In this document: piece after piece, positions 55,215 through 64,000 of the stretch
How the letters are laid out: each line of letters begins with the position of its first letter
How positions within the stretch are numbered: position 1 is the stretch's first letter
NCBI RefSeq assembly: GCF_013374095.1
Contig: NZ_AP022672.1
Coordinates: forward strand, 3,365,501-3,429,500
Direction: 5' to 3'
Source of the DNA: Sphingomonas sp. HMP6
GTDB taxonomy: Bacteria > Pseudomonadota > Alphaproteobacteria > Sphingomonadales > Sphingomonadaceae
Length of the DNA stretch: 64,000 bases
Made by a program: the position numbers and the translations under genes
The notes under the pieces: model-generated
The model's database searches: none
Told to the model about the DNA's origin: nothing
What the model saw: the letters and a program-made list of their open reading frames with translations, nothing else

Positions 55215-55355
55215 CGCAGCTACGCCGAGGCGGCGCAGCTGCGACCCCGGACGGCGGTGCCTCCGCACCGACCGACGACGCGGCCCTTCGGCTGCCTGCA
55301 AGGCAGATGCTCGGGACATGCTTTGCCGCGGCGTTAAACCGGGTTAGTCTCTCGC

Positions 55356-55859
55356 ATGCCCGCGCTTAAAATCCACCCCTTCCGTGACGACCTCGCGCAG
55401 GCCTTCCACGATATCAACGCGGCGTGGATCGGCGCGATGTATACGCTGGAGCAGACCGACCGCGACGTGCTCGAAAACCCGCGTGCGCGGATCGTCGATG
55501 GCGGCGGCGATATTCTGTTCGTCGAGGCCGAGGGCCTGGGCATCGTCGGGGCGTGCGCGCTGCAAAAGACCGGCGAGTGCCAGTTCGAGCTGACCAAGAT
55601 GGGTGTGCTGGAATCGGCGCGGGGGCGCAAAGCGGGGGAGTTCCTGCTGCACGCGGTCATCGCGCGTGCGCACGATATGGGGGCTGAGCGGTTGTATCTG
55701 CTGAGCAACGCGAAAAGCGCGGCGGCGATCCATCTCTACGAAAAGCTCGGCTTCGTGCACGATGCGGCGATCATGGCGGAGTTCGGTACGCGCTATGCGC
55801 GATGCAACGTCGCTATGCTGTATCCAATCCGGCACGCAGTGGCAGCGGCGATATCGTAG
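55356..55859 (+). CDS. GNAT-family N-acetyltransferase
   Basis: A 167-residue acetyl-CoA-dependent acyltransferase. The acetyl-CoA loop is seen as ESARGRKAGEFLLHAVI (motif A, R/Q-x-x-G-x-G/A variant), and RLYLLSNAKSAAAIHLYEKLGFV is motif B. Substrate unknown. The gap upstream of it (55215-55355) is GC-rich, with small hairpins only. Confidence 0.88.
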   Translation: MPALKIHPFRDDLAQAFHDINAAWIGAMYTLEQTDRDVLENPRARIVDGGGDILFVEAEGLGIVGACALQKTGECQFELTKMGVLESARGRKAGEFLLHAVIARAHDMGAERLYLLSNAKSAAAIHLYEKLGFVHDAAIMAEFGTRYARCNVAMLYPIRHAVAAAIS

Positions 55860-55921
55860 CGCATCCGGAACAAAATGCCATCGATGCGCGTCATCAGGTG
55901 GACATTATACGGGAAGCGACG

Positions 55922-56440
55922 ATGCGACGGATAACCCTTACGACGACATTGATGGCGATCATGCTGACGCCCGTGGCGGCACAGGCCGGCGCGCCGCAAG
56001 AAAGCAGCCTCGGCAAGGCCGTTACCCAGCCGCTGCGGGACACGCGGATCAAGGATGAAAAGATTCCCGAAATCCTGCAACTTGCGGCGTCGGCACCCTA
56101 TTCTTCGGTTAATACGCGGACCTGCAAATCGATCGCGGGCGAAGTGCGGCGGCTCGATCAGGCGCTTGGCCGCGACGTCGATGCGCCGGAGGTCACCAAG
56201 AACGAGCGGTCCGAAATGGCGGCGGTCGCGGCGCGGACGGCGGTCAATACGCTGATCCCGGGTCTCGGCCTCGTGCGCGTGATCACCGGCGCCGACAAGC
56301 AGCAGCGCCGGGTTGAGGCGGCGGTCTATGGCGGATCGGTGCGGCGTGCGTATCTGAAGGGCATCGGACAAGCGCGCCGCTGCGGCGTGCCCGCAGCCCC
56401 GACGCGCGAGGCGGTCAACGACGTGCAAGAGTTGTCGTGA
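55922..56440 (+). CDS. Secreted protein of unknown function
   Basis: A 172-residue exported protein. MRRITLTTTLMAIMLTPVAAQA is a signal peptide. The mature part has a charged helical segment with one Cys (VNTRTCKSIAGEVRRLDQALG), a hydrophobic middle (AVNTLIPGLGLVRVITGA) and a second Cys near the end (RRCGVP), so a disulfide is possible. The ATG at 55922 is preceded by GGGAAGC; the frame is open further up but without signal character. No family recognised. Confidence 0.7.
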   Translation: MRRITLTTTLMAIMLTPVAAQAGAPQESSLGKAVTQPLRDTRIKDEKIPEILQLAASAPYSSVNTRTCKSIAGEVRRLDQALGRDVDAPEVTKNERSEMAAVAARTAVNTLIPGLGLVRVITGADKQQRRVEAAVYGGSVRRAYLKGIGQARRCGVPAAPTREAVNDVQELS

Positions 56441-56464
56441 CGGTTGAACGATAGGCGGAACGAG

Positions 56465-56494
56465 AAAGGGCCGGGGAGTGATCCCCGGCCCTTT
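56465..56494. terminator. Rho-independent terminator, repeat of the 705 type
   Basis: 13-bp stem (56465-56477 with 56482-56494, core GGGCCGGGGA) with GTGA tetraloop and a T4 tail. It closely copies the terminator at 705-736, although the genes it ends are unrelated. Confidence 0.9.
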
Positions 56495-56534
56495 TCGTTG
56501 GTCCAGCTTTGGGGCTGGGATGGTGCGAGCTTCC

Positions 56535-56555
56535 AGCACCGGCAAAGCCGGTGCT
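56535..56555. repeat. Hairpin AGCACCGGC-AAA-GCCGGTGCT
   Basis: A perfect 9-bp stem with AAA loop in the convergent gap between the secreted-protein gene and groEL. No A/T tract, so a terminator role is doubtful. Confidence 0.6.
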
Positions 56556-56611
56556 CGTCGGACGGGTTCGACGACCAAGGTCGCCGACCCGCCGGCCGGC
56601 GCCACGCGAGT

Positions 56612-56637
56612 CCTGGAATAGCGCGCGCTATTCCAGG
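56612..56637. terminator. 26-bp perfect palindrome after groEL
   Basis: A gapless palindrome (left half CCTGGAATAGCGC) located 10 bp past the groEL stop on its 3' side. It would form a very strong hairpin in the groESL mRNA, acting as a stability element or terminator, but no U-tract follows. It could equally be a protein-binding site. Confidence 0.5.
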
Positions 56638-56647
56638 CCGCGTTGGC

Positions 56648-58306
<1,659 letters not shown>

Positions 58307-58345
58307 TCAAATGTGGAAAGTTGTGAAAGTTGTGCTCGGAAGGGG

Positions 58346-58633
58346 TTAGCCGACGATCCCGAGGATGTCGGATTCCTTCATGATCAGCAGGTCTTCACCG
58401 TCGACCTTGACCTCGGTGCCGGACCATTTGCCGAAAAGGATCTTGTCGCCAGCCTTGACGTCGAGCGGCGTGATCTTGCCATCGTCGGCGCGCGTGCCGG
58501 TGCCGGTGGCGACGACTTCGCCTTCCTGCGGCTTTTCCTTGGCGGTTTCCGGGATGATGATCCCGCCTGCGGTCTTCTCTTCTGCCTCTACGCGGCGGAC
58601 GAGGACGCGGTCGTGCAACGGACGAAAGTTCAT
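58346..58633 (-). CDS. groES: Co-chaperonin GroES
   Basis: A 95-residue lid subunit of the GroEL chamber. [20 protein letters not shown], the mobile loop [16 protein letters not shown] and the dome/base sequence [19 protein letters not shown] are intact. AGAAGGAC precedes the ATG at 58633; upstream extension of the frame crosses the CIRCE element and is not translated. Confidence 0.98.
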   Translation of the reverse strand: MNFRPLHDRVLVRRVEAEEKTAGGIIIPETAKEKPQEGEVVATGTGTRADDGKITPLDVKAGDKILFGKWSGTEVKVDGEDLLIMKESDILGIVG

Positions 58634-58662
58634 GCGCGAAGTCCTTCTGTAATGATCGGTTG

Positions 58663-58689
58663 TTAGCACTCGCCTGTGGTGAGTGCCAG
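58663..58689 (-). promoter_or_regulatory. CIRCE operator (HrcA site)
   Basis: TTAGCACTC-N9-GAGTGCCAG, eight of nine bases symmetric, the classic CIRCE inverted repeat. It begins at the expected transcription start of groES (about 58690), so bound HrcA would block initiation; heat inactivates HrcA. hrcA itself is not in the window. Confidence 0.93.
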
Positions 58690-58696
58690 CAGGGCT

Positions 58697-58725
58697 CATA
58701 TGATGTCGCCCAGGTCCGGCGTCAA
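58697..58725 (-). promoter_or_regulatory. groESL housekeeping-type promoter
   Basis: On the minus strand, TTGACG (58725-58720) and CATATG (58702-58697) are separated by exactly 17 bp, fitting a sigma-70-like promoter immediately upstream of CIRCE. Confidence 0.7.
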
Positions 58726-58846
58726 CCGGTCGGCGCATCCATTGCGGGACAAAAAATAATGCGTGTTAGGGACGCAACACGCATTTACTCGTGTCCGTGC
58801 TTGCCCTAGCGATAGGGCGTATTTGCGCCAAGCAGGGAGCGGCCAA

Positions 58847-60727
58847 GTGAAACTCGTACGGGGCGCATGGAAGATTCTGGTCGGCATCAAGGACGGGCTC
58901 GTCCTGATCGCGATGCTGTTGTTTTTCGGTCTGCTGTTCGCCGGGCTTTCGAGCAAGCCCAGCACGGTTGCGGTCCGCGATGGCGCGCTGGTGCTCAAGC
59001 TTAACGGAGCGATCGTCGAGCAGCCGGCTATGGCCGACCCGTTCGCCGGCTTCAGCAGCGGTGGAGCCCCCAGCGAATTCCGCCTGCGCGATGTCGTACG
59101 TACGCTCGACAAGGCTGCCAAGGACGATCGCGTTAAAGTGGTGGTCCTCGATCTCGATTCGTTCGGTGGCGGCTATCCGGCGGCAGTCGATGAAGTGGCG
59201 AACGCCATCCGCCGCGTGCGCGATGCCAAGAAGCCGGTGCTGGCCTATGCCACCGCCTATACCGATTCCGCGTATCGGCTGGCCGCCAATGCGAGCGAGA
59301 TCTGGATGAGCCCGATGGGCGGCACGCTCTTCATGGGTCCGGGCGGATCGCAGCTGTATTACAAGGGCTTGATCGACAAGCTCGGCGTTAACGCGCACGT
59401 CTACCGTGTCGGCAAGTACAAGTCGTTCGTCGAGCCTTATACCCGCACCGAAGCCTCTCCCGAGGCGAAGGAAGAAGTGGTCAAGCTGTACGAAGTGCTC
59501 TTCGCAAATTGGCAGGAGGCCGTCGCCAAGGCGCGGCCCAAGGCCAAGTTCCAGCCGTTTCTGACCACGCCGGGCGCGGTGATCACCGCCGCACAAGGCG
59601 ACATCGCCAAGGCCAATCTCGATGCTGGTCTGGTCGACAAGCTTGGCACGCGGCTCGATTTCGGCAAGCGCGTGGCGCAGCTTGCCGGGGTCGACGACAA
59701 GAAGGTCGCTGGCAGTTTCAAGACGATCAAGTACGCGGCCTATGTCGCGGATAACCCCTTGCCGACCAATGGCAGCAAGATCGGCGTGCTGACGATCGCG
59801 GGCGATATCGTCGATGGCAAATCGAACGGCGGCAGCGTCGGCGCCGATACGATCGTCAAGCTTATGCTCGATGCGCTCGCCAAGAAGGATCTGAAGGCGC
59901 TGGTCGTTCGCGTCGATTCGCCGGGCGGATCGGCGCTGGCATCCGAAGATATGCGCAACGCGATCCAGGAAGCGAAGGCGCAAAAATTGCCGATCGTCAT
60001 TTCGATGGGCAGCGTGGCGGCATCGGGCGGCTATTGGGTCGCGACCGCTGGCGACGTGATCTTCGCCGAGCCGACGACGATCACCGGATCGATCGGCATT
60101 TTCGGCATCATCCCGACCTTCGAGAATACGCTGAAGAAAATCGGGCTCACCACCGACGGGGTGAAGACCACGCCGTTGTCGGGCCAGCCGGACATTTACG
60201 GCGGGACCAACCCGGAGACCGATGCGATCTTCCAGGCGGGGATCGAGAATGGCTATCGCCAGTTCATCACGCGCGTGGCGAATGCGCGCAAGCTGAGCAC
60301 GACGCGCGTCGATGAGATCGGCCAGGGTCGCGTGTGGGATGGCGGGACGGCGCGGCAGATCCGTCTGGTCGATCGTTTCGGCGGGCTGAACGATGCGATC
60401 GCCGAGGCGGCGAAGCGTGCCGGCCTCAAGCCCGAGGACGTCCATGCCGAATATCTCGAAAAGAAGCCGAGCGCCTGGGCGAAATTCTTCGAGCAAATCC
60501 TCGAATCGAATAAGGATGACGAGGACACGTCGGCCGGCGATGCCTTCACGCGAATGGCGGCCGAGCGGCGTGCGGTGTTCGCGCGCGCGCTGGGCGATGT
60601 GAAGCGGATCGGCACGGGGGCCGCCATCCAGGCGCGGTGCCTGGAGTGCGATGGTCTGGGCGGCAATCCGCCGCGCGCGGGTGATGCGCGGCTGGTCGAT
60701 CTGGTGCTGGCAAGGGTTGGATTGTGA
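58847..60727 (+). CDS. sppA: Signal peptide peptidase SppA, 67-kDa type
   Basis: A 626-residue inner-membrane serine protease that degrades leftover signal peptides. One N-terminal helix (GLVLIAMLLFFGLLFAGL) anchors it. It is the long two-domain form: the N-terminal half carries the catalytic Lys region (YRVGKYKSFVEPYTR, about residue 192), and the C-terminal half the Ser in ISMGSVAASGGYW (about residue 391), preceded by VRVDSPGGSALAS. Start GTG 58847 is supported by AGGGAGC. It diverges from groES. Confidence 0.94.
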   Translation: MKLVRGAWKILVGIKDGLVLIAMLLFFGLLFAGLSSKPSTVAVRDGALVLKLNGAIVEQPAMADPFAGFSSGGAPSEFRLRDVVRTLDKAAKDDRVKVVVLDLDSFGGGYPAAVDEVANAIRRVRDAKKPVLAYATAYTDSAYRLAANASEIWMSPMGGTLFMGPGGSQLYYKGLIDKLGVNAHVYRVGKYKSFVEPYTRTEASPEAKEEVVKLYEVLFANWQEAVAKARPKAKFQPFLTTPGAVITAAQGDIAKANLDAGLVDKLGTRLDFGKRVAQLAGVDDKKVAGSFKTIKYAAYVADNPLPTNGSKIGVLTIAGDIVDGKSNGGSVGADTIVKLMLDALAKKDLKALVVRVDSPGGSALASEDMRNAIQEAKAQKLPIVISMGSVAASGGYWVATAGDVIFAEPTTITGSIGIFGIIPTFENTLKKIGLTTDGVKTTPLSGQPDIYGGTNPETDAIFQAGIENGYRQFITRVANARKLSTTRVDEIGQGRVWDGGTARQIRLVDRFGGLNDAIAEAAKRAGLKPEDVHAEYLEKKPSAWAKFFEQILESNKDDEDTSAGDAFTRMAAERRAVFARALGDVKRIGTGAAIQARCLECDGLGGNPPRAGDARLVDLVLARVGL

Positions 60728-60749
60728 GCGTCCGCCCAACGGTCGGCCG

Positions 60750-61334
60750 ATGAGCGTGGACAAGGCCCCGATTCAGATCGCGGTGCGGCCCGCCACGCCC
60801 GATGATGCCGCCGCGATCGCCGCGATCTACCGGCCCTATGTCGAGCGCGGCACCGTCTCGTTCGAGCTCAAGGCACCCACCGAACATGTGATGCGGCAGC
60901 GGATGGCGGCGTCCGAGGGCAAATATCCGTGGCTGGTCGCGACCGCGGTCGAGGGCGGGGAACTGCTCGGCTACGCTTATGCCTCGGCCTTCCGCGATCG
61001 CCCGGCGTATCGCTACACGATAGAGACGACCGTCTATCTGCTCGAGGGTACTGCCGGGCGCGGCAACGGGCGGCAATTGTACGACGCGCTGATCGACACC
61101 GTGCGCGCGCAGGGCTTTACCCATGCGATCGGCGTGATTGCCCTGCCCAATGATCATTCGATCCGGCTCCACGAATCGGTAGGTTTCAAGCGTGCCGGGG
61201 TAATGCGCGAGGTCGGCTATAAAGACGGGCGCTGGATCGACGTCGGCTTCTGGCAATGTGAACTCAACGACGCGACGATGCCGCCGATGGAGCCGAAACC
61301 GTTCAGCGAGACCGGGATGGTGTGGGATTGGTGA
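60750..61334 (+). CDS. GNAT acetyltransferase, phosphinothricin-acetyltransferase-like
   Basis: A 194-residue acetyltransferase close to the PAT/YncA/ArsN group: IRP-like start (IAVRPATPDDAAAIAAIYRPYV), GTVSFELKAPT, TIETTVYLLEGTAGRGNGRQLY (acetyl-CoA loop) and VGYKDGRWIDVGFWQ. Enzymes of this type acetylate phosphinothricin, methionine sulfoximine or related amino acids. The ATG at 60750 follows the sppA stop by 22 bp, so they may share a transcript. Confidence 0.88.
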   Translation: MSVDKAPIQIAVRPATPDDAAAIAAIYRPYVERGTVSFELKAPTEHVMRQRMAASEGKYPWLVATAVEGGELLGYAYASAFRDRPAYRYTIETTVYLLEGTAGRGNGRQLYDALIDTVRAQGFTHAIGVIALPNDHSIRLHESVGFKRAGVMREVGYKDGRWIDVGFWQCELNDATMPPMEPKPFSETGMVWDW

Positions 61335-61351
61335 GGTAGCGGCGTGATGAT

Positions 61352-61728
61352 GTTCCCCGGCGAAGGCCGGGGTCCAGTGGCGGAGGCAGTGGGTGGAGAA
61401 ACCGGGCTTCGTTTACATCATGGCGAACCGCCGTAACGGCACCATCTACCTTGGTGCCACCAGCGATCTCGTGAAGCGCGCGTGGGAACATCGTAACGGG
61501 TTGGTTGAGGGCTTCACCAAACGCTACGAATGCTACCTGCTCGTCTGGTACGAAGCCTGCGACTCTATCGAGTCCGCGCGGATCCGCGAACGCCAGATGA
61601 AGGAATGGAAGCGCGCCTGGAAAATCCGCGAAATCGAAGGGCTCAATCCGGAATGGGAAGATTTGTACGAGGCGCTGCGCACGATTGCATAAGGGCGCGC
61701 GACTGGGCCCCGGCCTCCGCCGGGGAAC
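61352..61728. mobile_element. Candidate REP-bounded GIY-YIG unit
   Basis: 31-bp terminal inverted repeats (61352-61382 and 61698-61728) with three mismatches enclose one complete gene. Each arm holds the hairpin CCCCGGCGAAGGCCGGGG (or its CGGAGG variant). Arms of the same sequence, without a gene, occur at 3415-3523 and 19814-19912. The whole is 377 bp. No target-site duplication is obvious. That it moves is inference. Confidence 0.55.
61393..61692 (+). CDS. GIY-YIG nuclease domain protein
   Basis: A 99-residue single-domain GIY-YIG endonuclease of the COG2827 type. Motif FVYIM (Tyr 8) and IYLGA (Tyr 19, Gly 21) form the GIY..YIG pair, Arg 29 in LVKRAWEHRNG is the catalytic Arg, and ESARIRERQMKEWKR supplies the metal-binding Glu (about residue 66). 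NPEWEDL ends the domain. Start GTG 61393 has GGAGG six bases upstream; that site belongs to the left inverted repeat (see 61352-61728). No partner gene is present. Confidence 0.88.
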   Translation: MEKPGFVYIMANRRNGTIYLGATSDLVKRAWEHRNGLVEGFTKRYECYLLVWYEACDSIESARIRERQMKEWKRAWKIREIEGLNPEWEDLYEALRTIA

Positions 61729-61766
61729 TAGCAAGACTGGCCCCGCTTCGCTAAGGCCGCATTCAA

Positions 61767-64000
61767 ATGACCGACACCCCAGACACACCCGCCCAGCGCG
61801 ACTACCGCGACACCGTCTTCCTGCCGAAGACCGATTTCCCCATGAAGGCGGGGCTCCCCGCCAAGGAGCCTGGCATCCTCGCGCGCTGGCAGGCGATGGG
61901 GCTGTACGAGAAGCTGCGCGCCGCGCGCGCCGGGCGGGAGAAGTTCGTTCTGCATGATGGCCCGCCCTATGCGAATGGCGACATGCATATCGGCCATGCG
62001 CTCAACCATATCCTCAAGGACACGGTGTGCCGCACGCAAGGGCTGCTCGGCAAGGACGCGCCGTATGTGCCCGGCTGGGACTGCCACGGCCTGCCGATCG
62101 AGTGGAAGGTCGAGGAGAAGTACCGCGCGAAGAAACTGAACAAGGATGAGGTCCCGGCGGCCGAGTTCCGCGCCGAATGCCGCGCCTATGCGCAGCATTG
62201 GGTCGACGTGCAGCGCGAGCAGTTGAAGCGGCTCGGCATCAATGGAGATTGGGACCATCCGTACCTGACGATGGATTTCGCCGCCGAGGCGACGATCGTC
62301 ACCGAGCTGATGAAGTTCGCCGAGAGCGGCCAGCTCTATCGCGGCGCCAAGCCGGTGATGTGGTCGCCGGTCGAAAAGACCGCGCTCGCCGAGGCCGAGG
62401 TCGAATATGAGGACGTCGTCTCGACGCAGATCGACGTGGCGTTCGAGATCACGCACGCGCCGAACGCGCCCGAACTGGTCGGCGCGCACGCGGTAATCTG
62501 GACGACGACGCCGTGGACGATCCCGGTCAACCAGGCGCTGAGCTATGGGCCGGAGATCGAATATCAGATCGTAACCGATCCAGACGGTCGTCGCTTGCTT
62601 GTCGCAACGGCGCTTGAGGACGGTGTCTTTATGCGTCTTTCAGCGTCTCACGATAACTATGGCTGGGGCGGCGATTACAAGAAGATCAAGGGCTCCCAGC
62701 TCGAAGGCGCCAGCGCGCGCCATCCGATGCACGCGCTCGGCGGGTTCTTCGCCAAGCCCCGCCCATTCCTCCCCGGCGATTTCGTCACCACCGACGCCGG
62801 CACCGGGCTCGTCCATATGGCGCCGGACCACGGCGAGGACGATTTCCTGCTGTGCAAGCAATACGGCATCGATCCGGTCTTCGCGGTCGATGGCGCGGGG
62901 ATGTACCGCGAGGATTGGGCGTGGCTCGGCGGGCAGGGCTCGGTGATCAACAAGAAGTTCGTTTCCGCCGAGGGGCCGATCTGCTCGGACCTGCGCAGCG
63001 TCGGCGCGTTGCTCGCGGCGAGCGATGATTTTGCGCATAGCTACCCGCATTCGTGGCGGTCGAAGGCGAAGGTGATTTTCCGCGCGACGCCGCAATGGTT
63101 TATTCCGATGGATGTGCCTCTGCCGGTATCCCCCTCCCGCTTGCGGGAGGGGTTAGGGGAGGGGCTGTCAGCCAGCGACACCCTGTCCGAACATGCCCTC
63201 CCCCAACCCCTCCCGCTAGCGGGAGGGGAGCAGGAAGGGGCGACCCTCCGTTCCACCGCCCTGGCCGCCATCGAAGCCACCACCTGGTACCCCCCCAAGG
63301 GCCAGAACCGCATCACCGCAATGGTCGCTGGCCGCCCGGATTGGGTGATCAGCCGCCAGCGCGCGTGGGGTGTGCCGATCACCTTGTTCGTCGATCGCAA
63401 GACCGGGCAATATCTGAAGGACCCCGCCGTCAACGCGCGCATCGTCGCGGCGGTGCGTGAACAGGGCGTCGATGCGTGGAGCGAGGAAGTCGCGCAGGAC
63501 CTGCTCGGGCCGGACTATGATCTCGCCGACTATGAGCGCGTCACCGACATTCTCGACGTGTGGTTCGACAGCGGCTGCACCCATGCCTTTGTGCTGGAAA
63601 GCGGGCGCTGGCCCGATCTGCAATGGCCGGCCGATCTCTACCTCGAAGGCTCCGACCAGCATCGCGGCTGGTTCCAGTCTTCGCTGATGGAGGCGTGCGG
63701 CACGCGCGGGCGCGCGCCGTATAACGCCGTGCTGACGCATGGGTTCACGATGGATTCCAAGGGCATGAAAATGTCCAAGAGTCTTGGCAACACGATCAAT
63801 CCGCTCGACCTGATGAAGGAATCGGGCGCGGATATCCTGCGGCTGTGGGCGCTGTCGGTCGATTTCACCGAGGACCACCGGATCGGCAAGGAGATTCTGA
63901 ACGGCGTTTCCGACCAGTATCGCAAGCTGCGCAATACGTTTCGCTACCTGCTCGGCGCGCTCGACGGGTTCGATGAAGCTGAGCGGCTGCCGGTGGCGGA
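61767..64000 (+). CDS. ileS: Isoleucyl-tRNA synthetase, 3'-truncated by window
   Basis: The first 744 residues of a class-I synthetase charging tRNA-Ile. HIGH motif is DMHIGHALNHI (about residue 73) and KMSKS is GMKMSKSLGN (about residue 669); WTTTPWTIPVN and GTGLVHMAPDHGEDDF mark the CP1 editing domain. Between RATPQWFIPMD and LRSTALAAIE, where other IleS proteins have a few residues, about 34 extra residues are encoded by a palindromic repeat (63131-63228). The frame is open throughout. Start ATG 61767; it lies 39 bp past the GIY-YIG unit. Confidence 0.95.
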   Translation, partial: MTDTPDTPAQRDYRDTVFLPKTDFPMKAGLPAKEPGILARWQAMGLYEKLRAARAGREKFVLHDGPPYANGDMHIGHALNHILKDTVCRTQGLLGKDAPYVPGWDCHGLPIEWKVEEKYRAKKLNKDEVPAAEFRAECRAYAQHWVDVQREQLKRLGINGDWDHPYLTMDFAAEATIVTELMKFAESGQLYRGAKPVMWSPVEKTALAEAEVEYEDVVSTQIDVAFEITHAPNAPELVGAHAVIWTTTPWTIPVNQALSYGPEIEYQIVTDPDGRRLLVATALEDGVFMRLSASHDNYGWGGDYKKIKGSQLEGASARHPMHALGGFFAKPRPFLPGDFVTTDAGTGLVHMAPDHGEDDFLLCKQYGIDPVFAVDGAGMYREDWAWLGGQGSVINKKFVSAEGPICSDLRSVGALLAASDDFAHSYPHSWRSKAKVIFRATPQWFIPMDVPLPVSPSRLREGLGEGLSASDTLSEHALPQPLPLAGGEQEGATLRSTALAAIEATTWYPPKGQNRITAMVAGRPDWVISRQRAWGVPITLFVDRKTGQYLKDPAVNARIVAAVREQGVDAWSEEVAQDLLGPDYDLADYERVTDILDVWFDSGCTHAFVLESGRWPDLQWPADLYLEGSDQHRGWFQSSLMEACGTRGRAPYNAVLTHGFTMDSKGMKMSKSLGNTINPLDLMKESGADILRLWALSVDFTEDHRIGKEILNGVSDQYRKLRNTFRYLLGALDGFDEAERLPVA
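63131..63228 (+). repeat. Palindromic repeat inserted in frame within ileS
   Basis: 33-bp arms (63131-63163 and 63196-63228, two mismatches); each arm contains a hairpin CCCCTCCCGC-TTGC-GGGAGGGG followed by TTAGGGGAGGG. It is read in frame as PSRLREGLGEG ... ALPQPLPLAGGEQE. The same repeat type is usually intergenic in alphaproteobacteria. Confidence 0.9.

Noticed and set aside
58766..60763. 665-aa open frame on - strand
   Set aside because: Antisense of sppA, without any recognisable domain.

Overview
This is a high-GC, gene-dense chromosomal segment of an alphaproteobacterium, most probably Sphingomonas or a close relative in the Sphingomonadaceae. The evidence is the set of gene neighbourhoods: crcB-rluC-HAD-ATP12, rne next to amiC-mrcA-prfB, a short alpha-type SspB, an ATP12 assembly factor, a PrsK/PrsR/PrsT (XrtA/PEP-CTERM-type) regulatory set, and many short GC-rich palindromes typical of sphingomonads. 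No rRNA, tRNA, CRISPR array, prophage or classical transposase was seen. Nearly everything is core or household content.

Layout. 1-7 kb: the end of a PfkB sugar/nucleoside kinase, an APC amino-acid permease, then a leftward histidine operon hisB-hisH-hisA-hisF-(61-aa membrane protein)-hisE-HIT, with REP-type palindromes in two of its gaps. 6.4-10.5 kb: sspB, a membrane protein, fumC, a small membrane protein, gmk. 10.5-17.6 kb: a leftward crcB-rluC-paiB-HAD-(small protein)-ATP12 operon, a lipoprotein, two glycine-zipper envelope proteins flanking an OsmC peroxidase, and a 0.77-kb gene-free region with DnaA-box-like 9-mers and strong hairpins. 17.6-23.6 kb: ribF, an M19 dipeptidase, thyA-folA, a stand-alone RadC/JAB protein, a lipoprotein-like methyltransferase and prfB. 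23.7-33.2 kb: cell-wall genes mrcA and amiC, divergent from rne, then an M48 protease and a DsbA-like oxidoreductase. 33.4-46.1 kb: an ABC-2 exporter, a CocE-type hydrolase, glpX, dapD with a HAD phosphatase, an LLM flavoprotein, a two-component system with a PepSY protein, and an ABC-F ATPase.

46-55 kb holds a leftward block: sugar transferase, prsK, prsR, prsT. It is the sensing and regulatory arm of exosortase-A/exopolysaccharide systems. A GDP-mannose pyrophosphorylase is divergent from it. No exosortase gene is present in the window. 55-64 kb holds two GNAT acetyltransferases, a small secreted protein, groES-groEL under a CIRCE operator, sppA, and ileS running off the right edge.

The most interesting signal is the palindromic repeats. 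At least nine elements of about 70-175 bp with two inverted arms are scattered between genes. One member (61352-61728) has 31-bp terminal inverted repeats and encloses a complete GIY-YIG nuclease gene, while two gene-free relatives (3415-3523, 19814-19912) have the same arms. This suggests a REP family with a GIY-YIG 'autonomous' form. Other palindromes lie inside coding sequence: one is read through in frame in ileS, and another forms the N-terminus of a lipoprotein-like methyltransferase.
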